From Seriola aureovittata (lineage: Eukaryota > Chordata > Actinopteri > Carangiformes > Carangidae), in assembly GCF_021018895.1 (NCBI RefSeq), contig NC_079374.1:9079712-9143711 (forward strand): a stretch of 64,000 nt of DNA. The letters are read 5' to 3'. The position numbers and the translations under genes were made by a program. Under the pieces are notes generated by a model that had not been told where the DNA came from, made no database searches, and worked only from the letters and a program-made list of their open reading frames with translations. Shown here one piece after another: positions 42,867-63,757 of the stretch (position 1 is the stretch's first letter; each line of letters begins with the position of its first letter).

Positions 42867-45800
42867 ATGAGCAGGTATACGTCCCAGACATGTAAGTATT
42901 GAGAAATATCAAACAATGAAATAATAAAAAAAGATTTAGATTCCATGTAGTGCCAATACTGTAGAGGTGAGATTCAAGGTGCAAAGGTTATACTTGTCAC
43001 ATGATGCTCATACAATAAACAATTTGAGACTAATGCACACAAGAAACAGAAGATGTAAACATGAAACAATATAAAATGTATATATGAAAAAATAACAATG
43101 AAAAAGCATTTTCATGTCATTTGTGTTATGTGCTAGGAAGACTTGTGTACAATAAAATGATTATAATAAGAGCAGAAATTAGAAAAAGAAATATGTATAT
43201 GATGTTGACATATGTCACAAAAAAAATTTAAGCTCTGTAAACTGCTCACAATCACAAAACATCCAGTCAGCTATTCTATTTCTCCACAAATATATATCAA
43301 ATTATAGAAGCTGAGTCAAATGTAAAAATTATTAGGTATGTACCAGTTCTCTGTTGTGTCACAGTAATTCAGATTACATTTTGTCTGCTGGAGACCCACT
43401 CATACTTTCCTTGTCTTATGTTCTCAGCCAGGAGCACCAGGCCCAGCCAGGCAATCGAGGACAGCAAGAAGAAGTCATCTCTCCTGAAAGACAACAGCTG
43501 GATCAAAAGAGCTGATGATGAGGATGAAGATGTCGAGTAAGTCATGCAAATCATAGAAGCTGAAATGCAAGACTTCTATTCTATATGCACATGAGCCTCA
43601 GGAATGACTGGAACTGTTGGGTGTGACTTGTTCATATCTCAACTGAGTCAGTCTTTCATCTTAAAAAAGGCCTCCCACTACATTCCTTCTGGAAATCACA
43701 GTGTTGAATCATCTCTGGGAGAGTGAGTGAATTTTTTTATCTTTTTGAACTCCTTCAGCCGGGACCCAAACTTCGGCAAATCTGTTCTGAGCCGGTACAG
43801 ATCCAATGAGTCTCTGGAGAGGTAAAACAAATGTTTCAACTTTTCCTCAAATAACAGACAAAATAATGGGTATCTATCACTTACTATGGTGAACGGGGTG
43901 TAACATAAATTATATTTTCAGTCATTAATCCTGTTAATTAATGTCGTTTATTGTACGTTGCTCATAGTTCAGGGGGTGAGGAAACAAAAACCACCAAAAC
44001 CATAAGCACGTCAACATCTGTACACGCTCTCACCAAGAGGTATCATTTTACATTAACATACTGGTGTCTTTTAACAATACTAATGCTTGAATCTACTGGA
44101 TTACTTTTATATAAACAGACTGTATGTAAGCAGACTGTGACAGGAACTATCAATTGTGATTTCTGTCATTGCAGATTCAGTGGAAGTCAGGATGAGCTGA
44201 GGAGCAGGTTGGTGCAGTATAGAAACACTATTATCGTTGTTTTGCCTTTAATTCAAGTCAATGTACTTTCAGTAGTTCTAACCAGAACTGTGGCCTAATA
44301 ATGTCTCTCTTCTACTTGCAGCACCCTCCCTTCCAGCAAGACTACTACCTCCTACACCAAAAGGTACATTTTCATGATAGCACAACTAATGTTGCAATAT
44401 CTGGAGATTCTTTTCAGGAAATCATTTTAATAATCTGCCTCTTTGTTGCAGCTCGTATTCAAGTCTGAAGTCAGATTCTCCCAGCACGTACGTAAAGCTC
44501 CAGTCTGTCGCACACGATGCAAAAAAATCAGTAGAAAGACAATGAAGATAATGCATAGCTTTGTTTTTATCCACGTCCAAGACTACTTCAAACCAACAAG
44601 GAAACATAGGCAACAAAGCACACTGAAGCATTTTGTAACTTTTCTTTCCTATTACTCTTCCTTCAGTACCACAACCTCTATTATCACCAATAACGGCAAA
44701 ACCACTGAGACCACCACCACCACCCAGAGTCTTAGGTAAAACATACTTCAGCATTAACATGTGTCATCTTATCGCACATTGAGTCCATATCAGATTCATG
44801 AGAAAATACATTGTTCTTTTGTTGCTTTGTTTTTTGCAGATCTCCTGTGATTAAATCTCCCACCAAGACCGACATGTTCACTGAGCGGGTCCTGTCTTCA
44901 AGCAAAGGGTAAAAATATACTGATATAAGTTGGGTTTTCTTGCATTCAAGTACAGACACAGAGTATGATCAGCAAACTGTACTGAAAGTATCAAAGGTAA
45001 AACTCAATGTACAAGGGAAAAAAACACTGATACTGATGCATGTAAATAGTTATTTTGTATCTCTTGTTGCCAATGAGCTTCTTGCACCAAATATGAGCAC
45101 AGTGTACTGTTACAGTGCTGGAAAACAGATTTTTATTGATCATATGATGTTGGTTTGAATCTGTGTTTGAATGAAAAGCTGATTAGCTGTAACATCTTCT
45201 CACACAGGACACTATACTCAAACATCTCACCTACCAGAACAACCAAAGTGACTGAGACAACTGTCACCAGCATTAAGGGGTAATGTACTTTCAGATTAAT
45301 AAAAAGCTGTATCAGTAGCATTTAAATCTCCATCACCTATAATTTTACCTGTCTGTAATATATTTCTGTGCAGTGCGGAAGACAAACTTTATGACACCCC
45401 ACGTGTCATCCCCACGTCTGTCAAGGATGATCTCTCGCCCACAGACAGGTGATAATCTTACAAATCCTGTCTAGAAAATGAATTATATTTATGACACCAG
45501 GAGATTAGTAATTATGTTCTGTGCTAATGTATATTTCCTTCTTCACAGCAAGACGACTGTCTCTACAACTGAGACTGTGGTAGTGAAAAGCAGAACTGAC
45601 ACTAAGTGAGTTTGATCCTGTAGTGGGTATAACACAGGCTGTGTGCTATCTAAATGATATTCAAGTTAGTCAGATGAATCTACTGATCATATTTCTATAT
45701 TTTTAATTGTCAACAAACCCAAAAATAAAAGTAAACCAACAATGATTTGGTCCTACTAACAAGTCTTCATGGCCATAATCCAATATATTTTATTCCTCTG

Positions 45801-48800
45801 TGCCATAGAACTCCATACTATATACTATTCTATATACTGTCACAGAGTCTTTACACACTGAATGTTCATCCCCACCTCTAGAGACATGTAGGATCATCTA
45901 AGGCCCAGATGGCCTGTAGGAGTGTGACTGGTTTGTGAGTGTATAGTGTGGTCTTGCAATGCCTGGTGCCCCCCCCCCAGTCTGTTTCTGTGCCTTACAG
46001 ACATACAGCCAGGATTACAATGGAGAGATGTAATAACTATCTTTTTATGTTACATCATCCAACCAATATTGGTTTCTTTTTTTTACACGTAATGTTTGAA
46101 GGAACAAATAACAGAATATTCCTCTTCGAAGAGAAACATTTAATTCATAAGCGATAAATAAAAAACACCTTCAATCTATTCAATACACTTAGGGGGTTTG
46201 CTACCACAGCTTTACTCAGTCTGGTGTGAACATTCACTTAATGTGTCTACAGTTAGTTTAACTGCTCAGTATCAAATGATTTACCCTTTGTTGAAATTGT
46301 TTCTCTGCAGCTCTGAGGACAAACTCTACGATACTCTCATTCCCACATCTATCAAAGGCGACGTCAAAGACAGGTAATGTTTGCAGTCACTAATAAAACC
46401 TGTACCAAAACCAATATATATATATTCCTCCTGTCGTATAAACATATAGTTAATGACAATATATTAATTAGGGAGACTTAAAGTAAAGTTGCCATTTCAT
46501 TTAATGCTATATTCATTGATTATTATCAGTTATTATGTAATAAGTAATATTTTCTTTATTACAGCAAAACAACTGTCTCCAGTACTGAGACTGTGACAGT
46601 GAAGAGCAGCACTAATGGGTGAGTTACTGCACGACAACTGTCACACTGTGACAGTTACATTGATTACCAGGCAGTCAGATAAAAATATTTTCTCTTGTGT
46701 TTTCAGAGATGATATTAAAACTACAACCACAACAAGGACTTCATCTTTGTAAGTTAAGCCTTTATCACCCTTAATCATTTGTAAAAGTAAATATACCCCC
46801 AAAACATAAGGATTGCACTCATAATCTCTGTATATTTATAATATTGTTGTCTTTGCAGGGCTGAGGATGACCTGTATGACACCCTGTTGCCTAAAGGCAT
46901 TTCGTCTAATCTGATGTCTCCTGTCAGGTGAGGTGTCTGAGTGATTGACTTTTAACAAGACAAATAACTCACATAATTATCCTGTCAGTCAAACAAGACA
47001 TTGTCATTGTCACCAGCAGCTCAAGCATCACAAAGAGAGAGACTGTCACAGTGGAGAGCAGCAGAGGGTGAGTCTTGAATGACTGAGAGTGTTCAGGTTC
47101 TGTATGTGTACAGTATATATTCTTTATCCCTTTTTTCTCATGATATTTTTTTGTGCCGTTTAGAGGAGACAGTCCAAGTCTGACATCGCCATCCTCCACT
47201 ATCAGAACCAGCAGGTAAACATGTTGACTGTGCAACTCACAACTCAGAACTTGTCAAAAATAACAGGTGTTGGTAGGAAGGTGATTGTACGGTATGTTGT
47301 TGTCAAATCCAAAAAATAAGCAATTTTATCCATCTACAGATTTTATTACTTATCTAATTTTTTCATTTACAATGACTAAATTAAATAATCTTTCAAAAAA
47401 GGCCAAGTTAAGTTAAATAGACATCTGATAGACAAAAAAATGTATTTGTAATACTTAATATCCAGCTCATCCCCCTGCCTCTTTGACACACAGTTACAGC
47501 TTGTACTCTGATGACAGTCCCTCCACCCGCACCAGCTCCTACACCATCAGCACCAAGCCCAGGTAATCATTTTACTAGTATCTCTCACACTCTTACACAC
47601 ACATACCAGCTTATCTGCTCTGTTTGCACACACATACTCTAACTCAACACCAGACTCCAGGTAGGAAGCTGAGCAATCTCAGACCTGACTTAATGGTTTT
47701 ACTTTCCATTCCATTCTCATGTGATCTGTGGTTCACATTGTCTTTGTACAGCTACGAGTACACCAGTATCACCAGTCCCACTACCTACACCTCATCATCA
47801 TACAGGAGCAGCAGGTATTAGATGATCTTAAATATGACTGGGTTTAATATTGGTGTATAAACATGATATGAGAGTAAAGCAACACTCCAGCTGATATCTG
47901 TAACTCTCACAGCAGGTCAGATGACACTGATTCAATCTACTCTACATCCTCCATGAAGAGTTTGTATACATCCTCTGAGAGGTAGGACAAGTGCGACAAC
48001 TGTCTTTCTCGACCTTGGAAACAGTAGCTTTTGCAAAAAACTCTCACGATGACAATGCTAGAGGAAAAGTCTGGTAATCCCCAAAGTCGTTAGGACTCTC
48101 CTCATCGGGAAAACATGAATGTCTGTACCAAATTTTGTGCCAATCCATCCAATAATTGTCATGATATTTCAATAAAAGCAAGAAATGTCAACCTGCTGGT
48201 GGCACTAAAGGAGAAGTCATGGGATCACCAAAGTCATTAGGATTGATTCACCTCTGGGAACCATGAATGTCTGTGCAAAATTTAATGGGAATTCATCCAG
48301 TAGTTCTCAGTCTGGACCAACTCACAGTCTGATCTTAAAATATTTATTAGCTTATTTCAACAGTTTTCAACCCTCATACAGAAATGGCACATGGGTTGGA
48401 TGGGTTTTGTTTTGCAACACTACTGTTTTGACAGTCAAGGATGAACTTAGAGCATATGCTTTAACTTTTTAATGTTCTTTTAATATGTTGTGATACACAT
48501 TACCAACCTCTTTCCCCATACAGGACGGTGCATGAGAAAGACCTGTGCACCTACTGCCGTAAGCCCTTCGTCGGTGATGCCAAGATGGTCCTGGATGACC
48601 TGAAGATCAACTGCCACGCGTCCTGCTTCAAAGTGAGCAGATCAGTTTTGTCTCTCAATGTGCATTCAAAATATTACTTAAGTAAAATCATGTAATCGTT
48701 TTCAGAAAAATGTTATTAACATCGAAAGTAAATGTACTCATTATGAAGAGTGGAGAATGCCAATGCTGTGTTTTTACAGATTATTACCACTGATGCATTA

Positions 48801-49665
48801 ATGTGTAATGTTTAATGTTATAGCTGGTCAAGGTAGAGCAAATTCTAGCCATCCCACTTATTATACTCTTCACTGTAGTTCAATCATTTATAATGCATCA
48901 TATTTTATAAAGCGATCATATGTTTTGTATCTAAATCCTACAGTCCCTGTGCACTCATAGTTCATTCACACAGGTGTTCACATATGTTATTGCTTAATTA
49001 GATCTACTCTCATCAGCCGGTCGTTACTTTTATTATTTACACCTGTGAGTTTCCTCCTGGGACGTGTGCTGTGACATTAGTGCACACAGTCATTCCCTGA
49101 ATACTTCCAATTAACTTACACCTGACTAGACGTCTAATCAGCTGGAGTAATTGAAAACACCTGAGTGGGTGTTTGGAGCTTTTAACTCGTAACCACAGCT
49201 TTCAGATAAATGTAGTGAAGTATAGATCTGCATATAATAGACATACTTAAGTAAAAGTACCTCAAAACTGTACTTAAATGCAGTACTTGAGTAAAAGTAT
49301 GTACTTTCATTCTGCCACTGGCAATAAGATATTATGGGGAACTGTGCAGCTGACTGCTCAGCGTGTATCTCTGTCCTCATGTGAGTGTTTATTTGTGTTT
49401 GAACAGTGTGAGGTGTGTAGCAGCACTCTGGGCCATCTGAAAGCTGGGGACAGCATGTGGATCTACAAACGCATGGTGCACTGTGAGAACTGCTTTGAGA
49501 TCACCAGAGGTAAGAAAAAAAAAAGATTGTACTCCCAGTTCTTCATCTTTATGAATGTCAAAGTGCAGTGAAATAAATGTTGAAATGTATTTGTATACTT
49601 TGTTGAATTTAACAGGTAATATCCTTTTTTTTTTTTCTACCCCCACAGAGAAATGGCGGCGCTGA
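42867..49665 (+). CDS. scel: SCEL, sciellin: Ser/Thr-rich exon repeats plus C-terminal LIM domain
   Basis: In mammals sciellin is a precursor of the cornified envelope of stratified epithelia, cross-linked by transglutaminase. Coding exons: 42867-42891, 43428-43536, 43759-43821, 43968-44039, 44175-44207, 44322-44363, 44452-44487, 44667-44735, 44840-44908, 45208-45279, 45374-45448, 45549-45605, 46311-46373, 46565-46618, 46707-46748, 46859-46927, 47017-47067, 47164-47214, 47494-47562, 47752-47814, 47916-47981, 48524-48632, 49407-49509, 49649-49665. They join to 1,479 bases, 492 residues, ending EKWRR-stop. The start ATG (MSRYTSQT) opens the first coding exon. LLKDNSWIKRADDED near residue 30 matches the mammalian DNSWIKK block. 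The middle is built of 11-25-residue exon repeats, and the last two large exons give one LIM domain. Identity rests on gene order, the N-terminal block and the architecture; the repeats themselves diverge quickly. The protein is shorter than human sciellin (about 690 residues). Confidence 0.9.
45208..47067 (+). CDS. scel: SCEL repeat region: alternating exon modules
   Basis: Exons 45374-45448, 46311-46373 and 46859-46927 share the core AEDKLYDTP / SEDKLYDTL / AEDDLYDTL followed by P-T-S-I-K-like residues. The exons that follow each of them (45549-45605, 46565-46618, 47017-47067) share SKTTVSTTETVVVKS / SKTTVSSTETVTVKS / SSSITKRETVTVES. Exon 45208-45279 combines both cores (TLYSNISPT and KVTETTVTSIKG). 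All borders are phase 2, so any exon or pair could be skipped or duplicated without breaking the frame. Such tandem motifs of about 20 residues are the known sciellin repeats, rich in Lys and Ser/Thr; Gln, the transglutaminase donor residue, is scarce here. Confidence 0.85.
45606..46310. other. SCEL intron 13, no recognised content
   Basis: This intron is longer than its neighbours (705 bases) and contains a short C run at about 45970-45979. Translations give no extra repeat module. Confidence 0.55.
48035..48320. repeat. Dispersed percomorph repeat, two diverged units in tandem
   Basis: Two adjacent units carry the same words: CCAAAGTCGTTAGGACTCTC, then ATGAATGTCTGTACCAAATT, and again CCAAAGTCATTAGGATTGAT, then ATGAATGTCTGTGCAAAATT, each followed by CAATCCATCCA or ATTCATCCAGTAGTT. 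From memory this is a very common fish dispersed repeat. It lies in the SCEL intron before the LIM exons. An inverted, more complete relative is at 56815-57355. Confidence 0.65.
48524..49665 (+). CDS. scel: SCEL C-terminal LIM domain
   Basis: Exon 48524-48632 encodes LCTYCRKPFVGDAKMVLDDL and NCHASCFK. Exon 49407-49509 encodes CEVCSSTLGHLKAGDSMWIY and HCENCFEI. The Cys/His ligands follow CxxC, HxxC, CxxC and HxxxC/CxxC spacing, giving one complete double-zinc LIM module, a protein-protein contact fold. The last exon adds only six codons before TGA at 49663-49665. Confidence 0.92.
48633..49406. other. SCEL intron between the two LIM exons
   Basis: The 774-base intron splits the LIM domain after its first zinc half-site group. 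It is AT-rich with no recognised repeat. Confidence 0.55.
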
Positions 49666-50045
49666 GTTTCTCCCGAGCGTTTAGTGGAGATTCAGCACAT
49701 GTGACTAAAGATAAAATGAATTTCTGTCTATCAGCATGTTTTGGGGTGACACTGGTTTTCCTGCACTGAAGTTTTTACAAGATGAAGGGTGTTAATCTGG
49801 GTGTTTTGACAAATGACAGTTGCATTACAGATATAATTCTTTTAGTAACATCCACACACTACTGCAGCTATTTGTAACTGTCATGGCATTTCTCTCTCTG
49901 TATTTACTCTTTCTTAAGTTCAAGATAGCATTTATGATATTATACTAAGTCTGCTGCCTGTAGGGGGACTGACGATTGGAGGTATTGCAATATTTTGGGC
50001 CGGGGGCTTTTTCTTTGTGCAATAAAGGCAATCGATGCAGCTTTA
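49666..50045 (+). terminator. scel: SCEL 3' untranslated region and poly(A) signal
   Basis: After the stop at 49665 an AT-rich tail runs to AATAAA at 50021-50026, so cleavage is expected at about 50040-50050. No other polyadenylation hexamer occurs earlier in the tail. Confidence 0.75.
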
Positions 50046-50049
50046 TCTA

Positions 50050-51050
50050 AAGATAGTCATATGTGTCATTTCTTTTGGTGTATTTCTTTTTTTGAAGAAT
50101 AGTTCTGAGGTATATTTCTCTTTAGAAGTAAAGTTACAGTACAGTTATGGTAAAATGTCTTATGATAAATGTAGGCTATTATGTGATCATTCATTATTTA
50201 GTAGAACCGAATAAAGCAGAAGAGATTAGGAATGATTTAAACAGAATATAATATTTCCTCAAATATTATTGAGTTAAATCTCTACAGAATTAATCCACAG
50301 AATTGTTGAGCCTATAATTATTTAATGTTCATGGAATAAAATGCAAAGTCGTTCCTCTTTCTCTTCTTTGAATAGACGTTTATTTCAGCATGACACAGCT
50401 TTACATTTCTGTGGCCTCCATCACTACTGCCCTTCTCACACATATCAAGAAAGCTGCTGTTGCCAGGATAAAAACAGTGCCATACATGTTCCTATGTTTT
50501 TATCCTATCATATATATCATACTGGTTCTATAATAACCAGAGAAGCAGTAGCAATACAGTAACCTTACTCTACTCTTAGGAATATTATGCATGTATAATT
50601 TCTTTCTTGTGTCATTCCTTTGTTATTTGATGACCTTATGACAGGTTTGCTTCAAGTGTTCATTTGTATTCATGAGGTATAGTTTTTGCCACAACTGATT
50701 AACAAGTGGTTGCACCTTCTCAGTACAGGTGTAGCCCATTTGACCCAAAAGTATCAGAATGTACAATGTGTGTTTGTAGTTTTTTTGGTCTCGTTTTGGT
50801 CATTTTGCATCTCTTTGTAGTTGGTTTGTCTCTTTGATTGTTTTGTATCTGTATTTAATATCATATCTGGTTCTCTCCAAAATGACGGTGCTGTATCTTT
50901 CATGTAAACGCTACCGATTATCAGGCTATTTATTTGTAATTGAACGTAATAAACATATGAGTTGATAAGTGTGTTTACAATTACAACATGGAAAAATCTA
51001 TGTTTGCATTGAATGTATATATGTTCAAAGCGCCCTCACTAAATACTTCT
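50050..51050. other. Intergenic region SCEL-SLAIN1
   Basis: Only about 1 kb separates the SCEL poly(A) site from the SLAIN1 promoter. At about 50768-50860 the DNA repeats TTTGTAGTTTTTTTGGTCTC, then TTTTGGTCATTTTGCATCTC, then TTTGTAGTTGGTTTGTCTC, which looks like a decayed minisatellite of about 22 bases per unit. No gene is recognised. Confidence 0.55.
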
Positions 51051-51312
51051 TCAGCAGTGGTGTGATGGGAGTTGAACTCCAAGCTGCTGACCAATGAGAT
51101 GGAGGCTGTGCAGTCATACCAGCAGCAGCAGCAGCAGCAGCAGCATCAGTGTGTGTATTTGTTGTGTGTGTGTGTGTGTGTGTGCGTGCGTGTGTGTGAG
51201 AGAGAGAGTGTGTGTGCTTTAAACGGGGGAATCTGGACACCCTCTCTGAATTGAATAGGACCTTCTGCAGGCAGGCCGTGCTTTTTGCCCCTCTCAATGT
51301 GCTTTTTACCAA
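51051..51312 (+). promoter_or_regulatory. slain1: SLAIN1 proximal promoter/5' leader with (CAG)8 and (TG)n
   Basis: A CCAAT box sits at 51091-51095. Eight CAG units follow at 51120-51143, and TG-rich DNA runs from about 51151 to 51215. The start ATG is at 51313. Where transcription begins is not determined, so the repeats may be promoter or leader. If they are in the leader, an ATG at about 51098 would open a short frame across the CAG units (a poly-Gln upstream ORF). Confidence 0.5.
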
Positions 51313-61171
<9,859 letters not shown>

Positions 61172-62100
61172 ACAAACTGAAGTTCAAGAGGTGCACAGGG
61201 TAACGCTGCATGGGACCCAACTGATTTCAAATTTTGCTGTCAGGGGTTCCGAGTCTTGGGCTGTGACCCAAGAGAGAGTGACTGTTAACATTTCTAAAAA
61301 GCACTACTCTTCAGTGAAGGACAAAGTAGAGACTGACAACAGTATGTGTCCAGCTGGGCTGGATCTTTACCTTACTACCTGCTGAAACACAGACTGGCAC
61401 ACTATGAAACAACCTGGCAATATACTGATAATCAGTTGTTAAATGTGAACCGGTTCTTCTTTGATATGTGTTTTTTGATTTGTCATTGTGGATAGTTAAG
61501 GGTACGTTTATTCAAACAGAATGATAATTTCTCTCCAGTTGAAACCTTAGAAAAAATAAACCCACGCTTTTGTACATGCTTTTAATGATTTAATCTGACT
61601 AATTTTGCAATTATTATTTTTTTGACTGTGGTGTCAGATATGAAGTTGAACCTGAAATTTGAATTTTGTTACATCCTGTGCCTGTTAAAAAAGCAGTGTA
61701 ATTCATGTCAGTTATATTTATTGGCTGGACCTCGCAGCACTTTTGATCAGAATTATTATTAACGCATTAAAATAAATTATCTGCTTTGTTTCTTAAGTAA
61801 AGTATGACATTTGTTTATGTAAGTGTACACGTTTTACCCTATGGCTAGTTCCTTTTCATTATTGTTTACATGACAGCTGAGATTTTTAATGTTCTTTGAT
61901 AAACATAATCGCTGCAATGATATTGCACATAGAGCCCTGATGCTTTTTATGGATGACAAGAATTTAAAGAGAAGGTGAATTTTTAAAGTGAATAAAAGCC
62001 TTTCAAAATATTTTTGCATTTTCCCAGTCTGTCTTAAATATAGTGAACCTGGATTAAATGAATAAATCGTTGACATTGAAAGGGAAATTGGGGGAAAAAA
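61172..62100 (+). terminator. slain1: SLAIN1 3' untranslated region with poly(A) signals
   Basis: After TGA at 61169-61171 the AT-rich tail contains AATAAA hexamers at about 61555, 61769, 61992 and 62060. The last two are closest to the intergenic break. Which is used cannot be decided from sequence; alternative 3' ends are likely. Confidence 0.6.
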
Positions 62101-62741
62101 TGAAAAGGATTTCTGCTAATAATCAACTGCAGAGGGAAGTGTTACTCCACTATGCACAGTAACAGGTAGACATTACTCTTTATCTGTGATATGTGTCATA
62201 ACTTATGCTGTGTTAAATGATTTGTTTATTTAAAACAATTTACATTTTAAGAAAGTATTGATGTAAATGCAGAAATGAGCTAAATATATTCTAATTTTGA
62301 CTAAAAACAGTCTATTTTTAGAGAAACTGATGACAGCTTTCTCCTAACACAGTCCAACCAGGAGAATCACAGTACTCAGGCAAATTATTTATCTTGTAGC
62401 CCCGCACATGTAGAAGCTAAAGACCATGCACTCTACTTACTTGTCCATGGCATGAAAACACTTAAGGTAATGGTGGCAAAAAATATGAAGCTACACAAAT
62501 CCCCCTCTACAATCTAAAACTTATATAATTCCTTACTAACCAGACTCATTACTGATAGAACATTTCATCCACTCCTTAAAATGTTTGGAAGATACTTAGT
62601 TTTCTAAAATATTACAGTGAAGATTTCAGTCCAGTTTTACACTTGTGTAACTGGTAGCAGTTGGGGGGGGGTTTAACCTGACAGTTTTTTAGCTCCAACC
62701 GGGAGCCTGGAGCTAAAGTGACTAATGTTTAACAGGTCAGT

Positions 62742-62807
62742 ATGTTGATGTTGAATCTCCCCAGTAACAGTCGAACCACGCTCATCATTGGCATACTGTA
62801 CCTCAGG
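62742..62807 (+). other. Possible 5' exon of the death-domain gene (alternative N-terminus or upstream ORF)
   Basis: ATG at 62742-62744 opens 22 codons (MLMLNLPSNSRTTLIIGILY and two more) up to an excellent donor, CAGG then GTAAGTG, at 62808. Spliced to an acceptor at 62906 (AAACAG) it becomes a 37-codon upstream ORF whose TAA (62952-62954) overlaps the ATG of the death-domain frame (62954-62956). Spliced instead to 63094 it joins the death domain in frame. Transcription of this exon is inferred. Confidence 0.35.
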
Positions 62808-62953
62808 GTAAGTGAATAAAATCTCTGCCTGCTATTTGGAAATTTGGACCGTAAATATACGTTTAACCTTTTTCAAAAAATGATTAAATGTGGTTTATGT
62901 AAACAGGTACGTAGAGTGAGACTTGCACTGCTCATCTTTTGGAATTTGAGATA

Positions 62954-63265
62954 ATGCCCAACAAAGCCCAAGAGGTATGCGTAATCTGTTTTCGTTTTCA
63001 CTTCCATGTATCTTAAAACAGGAAACATATTTCATCATTTTTAAATCATTTTATCTTTAGGTGATTGTGTATGTCGTTGTGTGTGTTTTTTAGGATGCTG
63101 TAATCAACGTGAAGACACTGCAGGAGATTTCAAGTCAGCTTGGTTTTGAGTGGACAGTTTTGGCATACGAGCTTGACTTCAGCAGAAATGAGATAGGCCG
63201 GTTCCACACCAGCTCTACAGAGAAGAGTGTCCAGGCCAGAACCATGTTGGAAAGCTGGTACAGTC

Positions 63266-63300
<35 letters not shown>

Positions 63301-63757
63301 CTTGGTGTTGTGGTGAGATTTACATGAGGCATACAGGGGTGTTTCCTGAATTAACACCTGATCAGTAAGACAAGGGGGTACTCAAGGGGGTAGCGTTCCC
63401 ATCATTCTGTGCAATGTTGGCTTACATGTGTACCTTTAAAACCAGCTGTTTTCCTGTGGTCTCCTACACTTTGACTTTTGGGCTTTTCTCCACACTACCT
63501 GTTTCCCTTCCTTGGTTCACAGGTATGAGAGGTCATGGGACAAACCCAATAAGACCAAGCTGCTGCAAGACGGTCTGGAGCGAGCAGGCAGGCGCGACCT
63601 GGCTGAAAGGCTGCGCTGCCTCCACTGGGGCCACCAGAAGCTGAGCCGCAGGGTGGAGCTGCCCTCCGCCTTCCCCTTCCTCATCACAGTGCATAAGACC
63701 ATCCACAACCAAGACGCACTTCGCAGAATCAACGACCTCAACCGTAGATACACTTAA
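62954..63757 (+). CDS. Small stand-alone death-domain protein (139 residues), family not assigned
   Basis: Coding exons 62954-62974, 63094-63257 and 63523-63757 join in phase to 420 bases. Residues about 8-93 form a death domain: W27 in EWTVLAYELDFSRNEI, then SVQARTMLESWYERSW and LLQDGLERAGRRDLAERL, with the W-x-x-L-A-x-x-L pattern and the Gly-Arg-x-Asp-Leu-Ala helix-5/6 signature of ankyrin, UNC5 and related death domains. A basic tail of about 45 residues (WGHQKLSRRVELP, then DALRRINDLNRRYT) follows. No TNF-receptor, ankyrin or transmembrane part was found. Death domains pair with other death domains in apoptosis, NF-kB or netrin-receptor signalling. The start ATG is short of perfect context but is the only one giving the first exon. 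A closer name would need a search; it might be a fish-specific adaptor. Confidence 0.8.
63268..63298. repeat. (GT)n microsatellite just after the donor of the death-domain exon 2
   Basis: About 15 GT units run from 63268 to 63298, only ten bases after the donor at 63258 in the second intron of the death-domain gene. Confidence 0.9.

Noticed and set aside
51072..51254. Poly-Gln protein from the CAG repeat
   Set aside because: The frame lies before the SLAIN1 start and runs into the TG repeat; kept only as a possible upstream ORF.
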